From assembly GCA_000708835.1 (NCBI GenBank), contig DF236975.1, positions 291,236-355,235 on the forward strand: DNA of 64,000 bases, given 5' to 3'. The position numbers and the translations under genes are program-made. Below the pieces are notes generated by a model. The model searched no databases and had not been told where the DNA came from. It was given only the letters and a program-made list of their open reading frames with translations. Positions 37,725-49,738 of the stretch are shown here, piece after piece (within the stretch, counting starts at the first letter, position 1; each line of letters opens with the position of its first letter). Origin of the DNA: Klebsormidium nitens (taxonomy: Eukaryota > Streptophyta > Klebsormidiophyceae > Klebsormidiales > Klebsormidiaceae).

Positions 37725-39600
37725 TTTTGAAGGGGATGCACTTTTCAAACCAACACCAAGGAGTGAGCACCTTTCAGGGCAAGTCTGGAAAGGCATGCAT
37801 TTAAACCTTAGGTTTTGAAAGACCTGCCAGCTCATGTACAAGGCAGACAGCGCCACCTCTTGCTTTGTCAGAAAAGGGAGCTTGCTTCCTTGCAGTGGCA
37901 TCAACCCTGTGTGGCCATGAGACTTAGCGTCATGGTCACTTCCTACAGGTCATTTCCGCAATGTTCATTTGAGCACACGGCAAGGTCACGCGCGTGCCTT
38001 GGGGGTCAATGAGCGGAAGGAGAAGCTGATACTTCGGTCTCTTGTGCAAAACCAGGCTGCTAGCAAAGAAATCCTGATGTGCAATGAAACTTACTCAATC
38101 AATCAAACTTAAGGAATTCCGTCTCGCAGCTCAGGTTAAAATCCTAGGCAGAACCTGAGCTAGGAAACTCATGGACAGACGTTGTGATCTTCTACACCCC
38201 TGGTCAGACAGGCAAGCAGAAGTAGAATCCTGCCAAGATCAGAAAGTCAATCAGATTCCACATCTGCTATCTGGCAGATGAAAGGAATTTGCCAGTGCCA
38301 GGAATATGACTTTCTGATGTAAGCCAAACGGTCCTCTGATTTGACCATTGTATTTGTCAACAAACAACCTGCACATTCTATCTCTGCTCAGGGCTTCAGC
38401 AGCATGCTCCTAGACCTAATTAGCAACCCTTCTTTGCAGCAACAGTTCACTTGCACTACTGAGAAGTGACCGCAAAATTGCCGTGTAGAACATAACAGAG
38501 AAGTCAAGCCGTTGGCCCTCGTAGGCTTTTGATAGATCTTTTAAAAGCCACTCAGTGTCACATTAGAGCAGGTGGATAGAGATTTCGTTGAAAAAATTCA
38601 CGGATCTTGTAGCATTGAACAGAATTCCGCACAACTGAATGTCCAGCATAAGAGCCTTGCCCCCAACACCTGCTGCCAACCTTTGCTCAATTGAAGGAAT
38701 TGACATCCCTGTAACCTGCTGGGACATTCTTCATCTTCAAGCTCAATTTCCCTCTTTAAGTAGCAGAGCAAAAACTAGAGAAGACAATCTACCCGCGCTG
38801 ATCACACACTTTACAGCTGATGGCAATGCCTGCAGTCTCCTGCCGTTTCACTGACGATGCCAGGTTGCGTGCTGTCTAAAGGCAGCGGAACGCCTTAGCC
38901 ACCAGGTTGTCCAGCCTGTTTGGGTGCCTGCTCAGGAGCCCCTCAATCAAAGGCTGCTCAACTTTGTTTTGAGATGCAATTGCGCTCATTGACAACACCC
39001 CTATTGTGATCATGCTTCGCTGATCACCCCCCAATGAAAGGCAGCGCTGTGCAGGCCGCGCAAGCATCACCAATCTCTGCCCCCACAAGGTGCTTCATTG
39101 TCTATTTTCTGCGAGACATTCCGCACATCGCAGAATTCAAGGCTGCGTCTGGCGAACTGTCAATGTTTCCTGGTCAAATGTGGCCCATCAGGGAACCTAG
39201 TAATAGGAGACTGAAGACGACTACCCTGTAAGATGATTGTCAAAACTCAGCTTTAACTTTTGAATATTTCCAATGGACAAGACTATTCATTGGGGCCAGC
39301 TTTTAGATTATAAACGATCATTGCTGACGCCGCTTCTAAAGGCTTCCAACAGCTTTAAGCGGATTGCTTGGCAAATCCCCCCAGCTAAGGGCAGCTGAAC
39401 GCTTGATGAACGCCAAAACCTCAATCCTGTTGAGAAAACAATGCCCTGGTCCCTGACCCCTCAAAACATGCATGCAACCAACGTCTCCACTATGCTTCAG
39501 TGGCCAGATGGTTGCATTAGAGGGTACCTGTCCTAGGTATAATAGGTATAGGATTTCCTGTGAAACATGACAGCACAGAACTTCAGACGCATACGCTGAT
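37725..39600. other. Intergenic, upstream of MYB; possible decayed coding fragment at 38876-39088
   Basis: I see no complete gene. A minus-strand frame at 38876-39088 (containing SQNKVEQPLIEGLLSRHPN) looks more protein-like than its surroundings. It has no clear start or splice partner and sequence downstream of its stop is interrupted, so it may be a gene relic or chance. The rest is probably MYB upstream sequence. Confidence 0.3.
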
Positions 39601-40222
39601 CGCCTTTCGACTTTTGAGACAGTGGCCGGCGCCGATCGGACCCCGAGCGGAGCGGAACTCCTCACGAGATGGTCACGACCTGCCAGGACCTAGGTACAAC
39701 GTCGTCAAATCTAGTACGGTACGGACCTCGGTACTCCAAGTTGGAGATAATTGTAGACCGTACGATGTGCCCGGGAGAGCGTCTATGATAACGTAAATGA
39801 AAGAGATCGAGATTGTTAGAGGAATCAGATCCATCATCCCGTTCTAGTACCTTTTTGGCAGGGTATTTTTACCCCCTCCTAAATCCAAAACCCGCGCACG
39901 GGGGTGTATACGTGCTTGAATCGTAGCCCCCCTTCAAATTCAAGGCTCCTGGAGTCAAATACACTTGATGGCGGACTTCTGAAATTCTGAATATTGGTCG
40001 CTCGAAAATAACAACCGCCCTTGATGAAATCCGATCCGTTCGCCAGCTGGTCGGAGATTCAGATTCTCGATAAATGATCCCGGCGAGCCCAGCGCGGCGG
40101 CAGATGGTACGAGTCACGACGTACGGTACCGTGCCCACTAACCACGGTAGGTACGCTTTTAACCTACAGGCTAGCCTCTAGGTACTGCAGGCACTTGCAG
40201 GAAAGGTGGATACCGATTGGTA

Positions 40223-40546
40223 CAGCAGTTTCGCGGCAGGCTTCCCGGTTGCTTTCGATAGAAAGGGTGTATTTAGTCTAAACTTACGCTAAATTTAGTC
40301 TAAGTTTAGTTGCGTTACCAGACCAATTGACGTCATAGATGTGACCAATATTGATACGTGGCAAAGATTCGGCGCGTCAGATGGGCCCTGAGCAGCGGAT
40401 CTACGGCTCGGTTCTCACCTTGGTTTTAAATGACGCCAAAGCAAAAGCTAAAACTTAGACTAAATAGCCTAAACACAGACTAGATTTAGACCCTAAATAC
40501 ACCCTATCTATCGAACGCAACCGGGAAGCCTGCCCCAAAACTGCTG
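40223..40546. mobile_element. MITE-like inverted-repeat element flanked by TA
   Basis: The left arm starts CAGCAGTTTCGCGGCAGGCT at 40223. The right arm is its reverse complement ending at 40546. The arms match over about 54 bases with few differences, ending in GGGTGTATTTAG. The inner flanks hold diverged TTTAGTCTAAG-type motifs on both sides. TA dinucleotides sit directly outside both ends and could be the target duplication. At 324 bases with no coding frame, it fits a non-autonomous DNA transposon, with the TA flank suggesting the Tc1/mariner-type superfamily (inference). Confidence 0.75.
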
Positions 40547-40784
40547 TAACCCGCGGTGCCTACTGTAGCTGTGGTAGGTACCTACTGGATTCCGGGCCAA
40601 TTTTATATCCTGCGGGTACAGTACGATACCGTACCCGGCTACCGTACCGGTACGGGTCACACAATGACTCGTAAGATACCGTCTGACAAGTTTTCCGTAC
40701 CGCAACTTAAATTAATTGTGTTGCGTTGAAACCTCACCACGTGGCAAGCCGATTGGCTGGCCATTGTGCACGCCGCAAGCAGGT

Positions 40785-41432
40785 NNNNNNNNNNNNNNNN
40801 NNNNNNNNNNNNNNNNNNNNNNNNNNNNNNNNNNNNNNNNNNNNNNNNNNNNNNNNNNNNNNNNNNNNNNNNNNNNNNNNNNNNNNNNNNNNNNNNNNNN
40901 NNNNNNNNNNNNNNNNNNNNNNNNNNNNNNNNNNNNNNNNNNNNNNNNNNNNNNNNNNNNNNNNNNNNNNNNNNNNNNNNNNNNNNNNNNNNNNNNNNNN
41001 NNNNNNNNNNNNNNNNNNNNNNNNNNNNNNNNNNNNNNNNNNNNNNNNNNNNNNNNNNNNNNNNNNNNNNNNNNNNNNNNNNNNNNNNNNNNNNNNNNNN
41101 NNNNNNNNNNNNNNNNNNNNNNNNNNNNNNNNNNNNNNNNNNNNNNNNNNNNNNNNNNNNNNNNNNNNNNNNNNNNNNNNNNNNNNNNNNNNNNNNNNNN
41201 NNNNNNNNNNNNNNNNNNNNNNNNNNNNNNNNNNNNNNNNNNNNNNNNNNNNNNNNNNNNNNNNNNNNNNNNNNNNNNNNNNNNNNNNNNNNNNNNNNNN
41301 NNNNNNNNNNNNNNNNNNNNNNNNNNNNNNNNNNNNNNNNNNNNNNNNNNNNNNNNNNNNNNNNNNNNNNNNNNNNNNNNNNNNNNNNNNNNNNNNNNNN
41401 NNNNNNNNNNNNNNNNNNNNNNNNNNNNNNNN
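40785..41432. other. Assembly gap (N run)
   Basis: There are 648 consecutive unknown bases. Frames crossing it are artefacts. The gap lies between two inverted-repeat elements, so repeats probably caused it. Confidence 0.99.
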
Positions 41433-41611
41433 TTCCAGAGTGTGAATACCCTCAGTGTTTACGAAGTAGAGCTTTGTGACGATTGTCACAAATTTTCTTG
41501 TTCACACTCCCTTCTATTTACGATTCTTTCCTCCCGATAGTAGACTCTAGAGTCTAGACTCTACCTAGTAGACTCTCTGCGTACCTGCATGAAATAGGTA
41601 CGTACGGCATC

Positions 41612-41834
41612 TGTGACAACGTTCCGGCAACGCTAGCTTGCACTAAGAGCAGCTTGCATTAAGATAAGCACCCGGGGGACGGGTAGGGTTAGTTTGGTGG
41701 TTAGGGTGGGTGCGGGTGCGGAGCGCGTGATTTATTTGGTTAGGGTTTTTAGTTTGGGTGCCCGGGACTTGTGTATCTTAGTGCAAGCTGCTTTTAGTGC
41801 AAGCGAGCGTTGCCAGTATCTTGTCACTGTGACA
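41612..41834. mobile_element. MITE-like inverted-repeat element with a GGTTAGGG-containing core
   Basis: The left arm (TGTGACAACGTTCCGGCAAC from 41612) and the reverse complement of the right arm (ending 41834) share GGCAACGCT, GCTTGCACTAA, AGCAGCTTGCA and CCCGGG in the same order over about 65 bases. The loop holds GGTTAGGGTGGG-type sequence. Small palindromes lie nearby: TTTGTGAC/GTCACAAA at about 41472-41491 and TTGTCAC/GTGACAA at about 41820-41835. There is no coding capacity. Exact ends are uncertain. Confidence 0.65.
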
Positions 41835-42974
41835 AGGGTTTGCTCTGCTCCGGACTCCAGAGTCCAGGGACCCTGTCCCCAGAATTCGGAAGAGGTGGCC
41901 AACCTCTCTTGAGAAATTGCAACGGGTCATGTCGTGGGACCTTGCTGAATAAACTTTCAGTGGATATGGTCATCATTATGGTGGATACGGGTGTGGACAG
42001 AGATGAACCGTAGCGTGCGAAATTTACTGAAAATTGGATTTTGTTCCACTTTATTCGGATATTTGTACGGGATGACGCTTAGCTTGACGTCAAGCAGCAT
42101 CAGATGATGATGATATCACCCTAGCTCTGACAACGGCGCAGGCAGAGTATACGTCACGACAGGATACCGGATCGACCCCGCGGTGCCAATGCCTATGACG
42201 TCACTGCATGGACCCCCCGGGCCTGCATGCCTGACTTCTGAAGTTCTGATTGCTCTGCTCTCACATGTGCAAATTGTATCGCTTTGGGGACAGGAAGGCA
42301 CTGAGAGCGGATTATCTCGTGCCGAGAAGATGCATCTACTTGCATGAGATTGGAATGCTTGTATGTAACAGTATAATGTATCTGGCTTGTGCTACTTTAT
42401 AGTCCTGACTTCCAAGTTCTGACTTGATCGAGGAGCAGTGACGTCAGGGACACCTAATTTACCTTGTACATGGCCCAGAGTAGACATCAAGCGCCCGATT
42501 CAACTAGAAGCTCCTTCATAAGACCTGTCACCTGTGGAATTGTCCTTTGGAAAAAAGAGATTTTAGTGGATCAATCGTGCAGTATTTGATTTAGCTGATT
42601 ACAGTACATCACTCTGGCACTGCATGGCAGCCCTGCTCTCTTTTTTCGTGACACCTCTACCTCCATTCATATGAGACGTTGCTCTTCTCACTGTCTTCGA
42701 ATGATGTTGCAACATGGCTCAGCATGGCATAAGTTAATTCAATTTCAAAAGCAATTTCCATCATGCTTGTTGAAGGTCATGATAGAAGCTCCCGGTTTAT
42801 ACAGCATGGATAGCGCCAAGCTTAGCGTGATAAAAAGTTGGGCCGGCTTTACATGCGGTTATTTACATGGCTCGAGTTACCTTGGATTACCCCATACATC
42901 CAACAAAGGTGCATTCAGTAGATGATAAAATGGCATATAGAAAGTGACGACGGCGTTGTCCTCCTTTCCATGCC
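41835..42974. other. Intergenic, 3' flank of the glutathione peroxidase gene
   Basis: No gene is seen. The sequence GACTTCTGAAGTTCTGA near 42232-42248 resembles GACTTCTGAAATTCTGA near 39973-39990. The surrounding 150 bases are loosely similar as well, which suggests an old repeat family. Confidence 0.4.
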
Positions 42975-45376
42975 CTACAAGATCTTCTCAATCTCCTGCT
43001 CTATGGCCGATGGATTCGTCCTGGGATCGAATCTCTTGACAACTTTCCCGTCCTTGTCAACCAAAAATTTGCCAAAGTTCCACGCAATATCTCCACCCCC
43101 AGCCTCCTTCTTCAAGTACTGAAACAAGGGCTCGGCCTTGGCCCCATTGACGTCAACCTTAGAGAATAGAGGATAAGTTGCCTTATACTTGTCCCCTGCA
43201 AATTTCTTGATCTCTTCAGCAGAGCCGGGCTCTTGGCCCCCAAACTGATTGCACGGGAAGGCGAGCACTTCGAAGTCCTTTTCCTTGAGCTTGTCATAAA
43301 CCGTCGTCAACTCCTGTAAACAAGCAACCCAGTTAAAACTGGCGTTCCTGCTCAAAATGTCATCTTTGCTTTGGTGAATCTCTGAAGTTGCAGAAGCAAA
43401 ATTGATGGTGACTTGGCCCACAGTGAAAGAAGCCGAACCTCAGTAACATCGCGCCGAGCCTCCTCCAAGTCGCACCAAGAGGTGGCAGATTCTGAAAGAG
43501 TTTCCAAGAAGCAGCTTCAAGGGCAACCCGCTGGCAGCTATCAATTGACACCAGCTATCAAAGACACCAAAAGTGCGTACCCTGCTCCGCACTAAAGGGG
43601 CACTTCGTCTGGAGACATACTCCAAAATAGGCTTGAAACGTGCTCAACGAATACTTTGTTCTCAAGCGGTTTAGCAATTTTACTTCAACTTATGATATAC
43701 AGTCCAAGTGGCACTGTTCCCTTTGCAACGTCAATGGCCAGTCTACGACTTATGAGTATGTCCCATGCCTGCTACTTTTAAGCAGACAGTGTTGGATCAA
43801 AAGTGGACCGCTTTAAGCCTTCTTTCATGTTGCGGGCCAAGCCTTTAAGGGGCATGGAAAGACTCCAGCAATATATCCATATACAGCTTCGAGTGATTGA
43901 AGAGACCAATTGGTTAAAATCCACGCAAGTACTGCGCAGAGTGAACAAAGACGGAAACTTACCTGATAGTTTTGCTTGGTGAGACCGCATGCGGAGGCGA
44001 CGTTCACGATCAATGAAACCTTCCCCTGCACACAGGAAACTACCGGTGCGTCAATGTCAGATAACCACCAGTACTCAAGCGTTCTCCATTCGAAAAGCAG
44101 CTCCATTTGCGGCCTACTGTCCTGCTGGCTGGCCCCTGTATGGCTTTTAATTGGCAGTGTGAAACTTGGGGAAAGAAACATGACCACAAAGTAAACAGCT
44201 GGTCACAAACAATGTGGCTGTGCTTAGGCAGACCAATGATGGCAGAAGCTTTTGGGTTCCAGCTGAGTAGAGTGTATCACACGTATGATTGTCACAATCT
44301 TGCCATCAAACCCTGCCATTCCACAGGCACAACATCACACAAGAGAAGAGTGTCTACCTGCGACAGAAGCAGGAGGAATGACAATGCCCCTGCTCTAAGT
44401 GCCGACCATACCCATCTAGAACTTGCTCACGGAAGTTGAATTCAGTGCTCCTCAAGTTGCTCTAATTCAGAATGTTGTCCGCAAGCTTGATAACTAGTAG
44501 TTTCCAAGCTCTCCAAGTAAATGATGATCGGATTAATGCACAACTCAAAGTAAAGGGGAGGGCCTCCGAAGCAGCATTGTTGGGGTGAAAACCAAGGGCA
44601 ACATTTTGGCGAAATGATTGTTTGAAAGTCGCACCCTCGTCTGTGAGAGTACAGGAAAAGAGCGGGAAGCTCTCAGGACGGAGAAATCATGAATGAAGCT
44701 TGGAGTACTCGATTCATCCAACCAGAAAGTAATGGAATTAACCTGCCCAATCAAGTTTGGCCTTGTCCTTTCTGATCGATGACATTAGGCTCGCAATCAG
44801 GTTGCCTAAAGCACTTATGATGCTGCATACAAATGGAACCACATCTTATTGAATCTTTTGGTCTCTGAATAAAGACAATTGCATCCATGCATTCATTCTT
44901 GCTTGCAACATCCAGAATGACCAACAGATCCTTGCCTGGGCGCTTGTCTTTGGTCTTACCTTGAACTTTGACAGGTCCGTCTCGTTGCCATCAATGTCCT
45001 TCACCGAGAAGTCATAGGCACTGCTGGCGGCCATGGTGAGTGCAGTCTTCACTCCCACCCTGTTGCTAAAGTGCCGTCTCTGGGCAGACTGCTGCAGTCT
45101 AAACTCAGCCCTCAGATCCTCCTTGGACGAAACAAACGACGATGAAAGTTGTGTGCTCCTCGCAACCAAGCGGTTGCTCTCAGCCTGCAAAGGGCAAAGA
45201 GAGGCAACGGGCGCAAGAGCAGCGGCTTTGCAAGCGCTACGCGAGCTTGCACCTCTGAGGGCGGTGCTGCCAACGGAGAAGGAAACCTGATAAGCAGCAG
45301 CCGTGGACATGATTGGGGCGGCAAGAAGGAATGCTGGAGAGAAATTGTGACGTTGTACTCGGAGTTGTACAGCCAT
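42975..45376 (-). CDS. GPX: Glutathione peroxidase-like thiol peroxidase, probably plastid-targeted
   Basis: The model on the minus strand joins 44960-45376, 43963-44025 and 42975-43313. All junctions are phase 0 and the product is 272 aa. The first 115 or so residues are rich in Ala, Ser and Arg and few acidic residues, as in a transit peptide. The mature domain starts near AYDFSVKDIDGNETDL. The peroxidatic Cys152 lies in NVASACGL, Gln187 in FPCNQFGGQE, and Trp238-Asn239 in WNFGKFLVDKDGKV, so the catalytic tetrad is complete. The enzyme should reduce peroxides using thioredoxin or glutathione. Plant homologues carry a resolving Cys in FVCTRF; here the aligned segment reads FAGDKY with Gly at 200. 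Internal Mets (about 45310 and 45034) could give shorter, untargeted forms. The gene is divergent from the F-box/kelch gene. Confidence 0.93.
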
Positions 45377-45961
45377 TGATGCTGCAACCTTCACGACCAC
45401 CTTCGCTGGCAGCTACATGGGTCAACGTTAACCCGGAATATTGTCGTTCTCCTTTCATTAGCCGTCAATTTCGGCAAAAATAGAAAAACAGCCGTCGGAT
45501 GTCAGTGATGAATCATCCTGGGCTGATTCTTAACGACGACCTAACCGGGTGGGTCTTGCATTTCTGGGATCATTTCTAGTAGTAGTATTAAATTTAAACT
45601 GTAGTAGCAGGATCACTTCGTACGTCAACTTCTGCAACAAGTTCAATTGGGCGAACATCTGGCGAAAGTGCACCAGGCAGGTTTTGGGAACCCGCAGCAC
45701 TTTGATCTCAGGGTGGTGCATGGTCTCTCTCTCTGCCACTTTCTTTCTCACACTCTGCCGTTTCCTGGACTGACTGGTCTCCTTTGACCGACTTGGAGCT
45801 CATCTCTACAATGAAAGGACTAAAGAATAAAGTGGATAGCGTCGGAATCTTTTACGGGAGCTGATAATCTGCGGTGCGGAGTCTGATTCAAATCGAGGGG
45901 TCGCAAGAGCCGGCAGACGTGCATTGGCAGGGCCCGCTCAGGAACGTGAGACCTTTGTTAA
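45377..45961. promoter_or_regulatory. Divergent promoter shared by GPX (-) and the F-box/kelch gene (+)
   Basis: Only 585 bases separate the two start codons. The space must hold both 5' untranslated regions and both promoters unless one lies within the other gene. I see no clear TATA box at a fixed distance. Pyrimidine-rich runs (TCTCTCTCTCTG near 45724) are present. Confidence 0.5.
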
Positions 45962-48900
45962 ATGTCCATGGCCACCGGAACAGGAGAAAGAGGCGGCACT
46001 CGAACGACGATGTCACGTGAGGAGGATGATCAAAACCAGGGCGTTGAGCAGCCACTGATGGATGGGCTGCCAAATGACCTGGCAAGACGGTGCCTGGCCA
46101 GAGCCAGCAGACAGGCCCACGCAGCCATGCAGGTTTGCTCTTCAATTATGAAATCACAGCTCTCGGGTCGTATTCCTGGTGAGCGATTACAATCAACAGG
46201 GCATCGGTAGTGGCACCGGCAATCAATGGCGTACTTAATTACAAAGGGTCGTTGCTTGCTGGATTTGTTATTCTTACAAAGAGGACGTAAATGAGTTGTT
46301 GGTGTGCTGAGGGGCATCAGAGTGGCTTTTACTAGTCTACATCGGTCGGACAAAGGTTCTCGATTGTTCAGTCGCGTTGTATCGATGCTTCAATATATCG
46401 AGGCTTCAATGACAGTCCGTGAGATAGAACTCAGAAGCCTCCATGCTATAGATCTCCTCAGCATACTTCCAATCGCCAACCAGAATGGTTGGCACTCAGA
46501 GTTGCCACACTTGGGACTCTTCTGGGCCCCACCAGTACTAACTTGATACGCCGAGTCCAACTCAAGCTGTGTCGGCTTCAAGCTTGAGTCTTAAAAGTCA
46601 GCCCCTCAACTCCAGCTTCAAAGTTTGGGCGTTGGTCAACACACCCATAACCTGATTTACGGTTTCAACATGACTTTTGAGTCTAAACCAGCCGTTCGCG
46701 TTGAGAAATCAGAATCAAACCCGAACCTTAACCATATTTGCGCGGCGTCCTGCAGATGGTGTGCCGTTCCTGGGCCGCCTTTCTGAACTCAGCGGAGCTC
46801 TTAGAATTGCGGCGAGAGGCAGGAGTTTGCGAAGAGTGCCTGTACATGCTTGCGGTCGCAGACGATGCGTACCGATGGGGCGTCTTGACTCCAAGCAGCG
46901 GTGCCTGGCGGAGACTGGGGTCCGTCCCCTTTCTGCAGCCGGAAAGGTGGGATTCAAACCTAAGATGCTTCTTTGTATTTCAGTGTGGCAATTGAGATTG
47001 AGAGGGCTTGCGCTTGAGTCGTTTCTTGCGATCTCAGGCTGCCTCGAATTTTGTTGCTCCAAAGCCAAGGAGATGTCAGGGACTTGTTTTCGAACTCTGA
47101 CGTCAAATTAGTTGACCTGCTATTAGATTTCTGACCTGCACAGAGGAGACACCCTCTTGAGATGACGTCATGAGAGTCAAATTGGTTAAACGCCGCTTCC
47201 TAACCCTGCCCCCCCAGGATTCTGAAGCACTTCCACACCTGTCCCGCCGGCCAAGGCCTACTCCTCGTTTTGGGCGGAAGCGTGTGGGAGCCCGTCAGCT
47301 TCCTGGGCGCCTCAAGCGGAGCGTGGGTCCAGAAACTGGCCGCAACTAGAGAGGTGTGGGTGTTTCAATCCACCACTTCCACGTGGCGGCCAGGGCCGCC
47401 CATGCTGACCGCTCGGAGGGGAAGGTTTGCGTGCGCCTTGGTCGGGAATAAGGTGAGGCTTTGATCAGGAGTTCATTGGTCGGTAGGTTTGAGAATCAAG
47501 GATGGAGTGAATGCATCCGTCAGTTTGCGTAGAGGACAAAGCGCTGAAGTTATATGGGGGAATCTGGTCAAAACCGTGAGTGCGGTCGTTTCATGGTGAA
47601 GCGTTAGAGTCTGCGCCAGAAGTTTTCTACCTTCTAGCGCCTAGGTGCACTCGTGATTACGAGTCAAGAGTATCATCGGTACGGCGGTGCTTTTAGGAAC
47701 GGCGACCTGAAACACCTCGCATTTCTTTGTCTCCCTGTTTGCACATCAGTGCACCATTGACATGCCCTCGAACACGCACATGTTTCGCATTTATAAGTCT
47801 GACAATAAGCTTGTCGAGTTGGGGTTATTGGCACAGTCCGTCTTCCTGTCCGTCTGATACCGTCGAGTTCAGCGGCTAGCAGCTTGTGCGAGGGGCTTTA
47901 CACCATCTTTTTCCGCAACCTGCATTCATTTCATTACTCGTCTCTGAATCGACTTCTGCCGGAGATATACTCCATGCAAAAAGCCGCAGTGTCTTTGACA
48001 GTTGAAATGCATCTTCAGACGGACCCGTACTCCAAGAAGAGGGTTCGTATTGGTGTTGTCTTTGAAATCATCACAATTGCCTTCGGAGATATGGTGACAC
48101 GAACATGATGCTATGAGATGAATAGGCGTCCCTGTGTTGCAGATCATTGTTGCTGGGGGCTCGGATCTAGCGGGCCGGCCCCTCTGCGACGCGGAAGTCC
48201 TCGACCTGTGCCTGCCGGGCGAGATCGACGGATTCCGCTGGGAAGCCCTTCCGCCCATGAGCTTGGCACGGAAGGACTGCCTGGGAGCGGCGATCGAGGG
48301 GCGCTTCTGGGCTGTCTCGGGGCGGAGGGGCGGCATCGATAACGCGTTCTTGAATTTGCACCAATCGGCGGCGGTGTTGGACTTGAAAGATGGCACCTGG
48401 TCCACGGTGAGTTGCTATCTTGGATCCACGTCCGTTCTTTCCTTGTCCTCCTCTTGTGCTACGGTTTCCCTCTTTTGTGGATTCGAGCGGCATCGAATTA
48501 GTGGGATTCCCCAGTTCGTCATATGTACCTTTGTCTTTTCTTCACGCCAGACAATCTTTTTGGTCCGCTTTCAGAATCCTGACCTGTCTGTTTCACTTGA
48601 TGTGAGCATCGCAAAGCAGTTTCTTATGTATCTATATCAGCAACCCAAGTGACTGACACAGGGACTGGAGACGAACCACGTTAAAGGACTACTTCAGGAA
48701 GGACGGTCGCACTCAAATTGCCCCTTGCTTTCGAGTGAGGTGAGGAGTTTGTTCAGAGCCGAGTTTCGAGCACTTACCGGGACTTTGTTCGACATCGCAA
48801 ATTTTAGACCATCCAAAAGTTCCCTAGGACCAACTAACCGGGACAATATACCGTACTCAATGTGAGCTTATACGTGGATAGGTGAACACCTTCCGTCAGT

Positions 48901-49738
48901 CAGGCAGCATCTCGTCTAGCAGTAAATGCAAGCACTAAGCTTCAATTTTCCTTACACAAATATCGACTCCCACCCTATCTTGCGGACGCTTCCTAGACAG
49001 AACCAGTCATAAGAGTAATGACAAGACTCTTGACTCCCGTCAGGTCGGCAGCATGCAGCGAGCCCCCGAAGCACGTACATGTATCTTTTGCGAATGCATC
49101 GGAAGCGTGAGCTATATCCGGCACTGCACAAAAGAGCAGATTGTGGAAACGCTCTAGAACATTATGATTTGCTCTTTCGTCAGGTGGGCGGTATGTGGTT
49201 CAGCAGCGAACCTCCGGAGCATCTCGCGGTGTTCAACGGCCGGATCGTCGCCTCGGACAGCCTCGGACGTCGGCACCGCGTCAAGACGTACGACGAAAGC
49301 AGTGGCTCGTGGAGTGACGTCGGAGACGAGTCACGCGGTGGAAAAACCGTTGTGGGTCTTGCTGCGGTTGAAAAGCAGCTGTATGCAGTGTCGTGGGATG
49401 CGTTGGATTCGAAAATAGACGGGGCATGGTCAGATATCGACACACATGGTGATTTGGAAACAGGCCACGCAGAGTTGCCGAGATTTGTATATACTGTCCA
49501 TTCTTCTTTGGATCGAGTCGCGGAAGTCGACAGCACGAGAGCTGGTGCTCTGGCTCTCGTCGAAGGGGAAATGCACGCTTTAGAAGTGGGACTTGTAGGA
49601 GAGATTTCACCAAGTAGTCGGTCGAAAATTGTACGAGATCCGGGCTTGCTAGGACAGCAGGGATGGTGGACGCGCGTTGCTCAGTTTAAATCGACAGTCA
49701 GATTGGATCTAGCAATCTGTACAGGTGTATCTCTGTGA
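45962..49738 (+). CDS. F-box/kelch-repeat protein
   Basis: The model joins 45962-46132, 46756-46946, 47218-47452, 48143-48406 and 49184-49738. All phases match and the product is 471 aa. Residues about 30-75 form an F-box (LMDGLPNDLARRCLARA, then MVCRSWAAFL across the first intron). Kelch-like blades follow, with LLLVLGGS, IIVAGGSDLAG, LPPMSLARKD and GRFWAVSGRRGG. This pattern resembles the plant KMD/SKIP20 group. Such proteins normally join Skp1 through the F-box and bind targets through the propeller, in an SCF ubiquitin ligase. The last 100 residues are less kelch-like. The target is unknown. Confidence 0.88.

Noticed and set aside
40716-41540. Frames of up to 274 codons across the N run
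   Set aside because: They are open only because unknown bases contain no stop. They are not evidence of a gene.
41686-41750. TTAGGG-like motifs suggesting an interstitial telomere
   Set aside because: Only isolated copies occur, not a tandem array. The same sequence recurs as the core of another inverted-repeat element.
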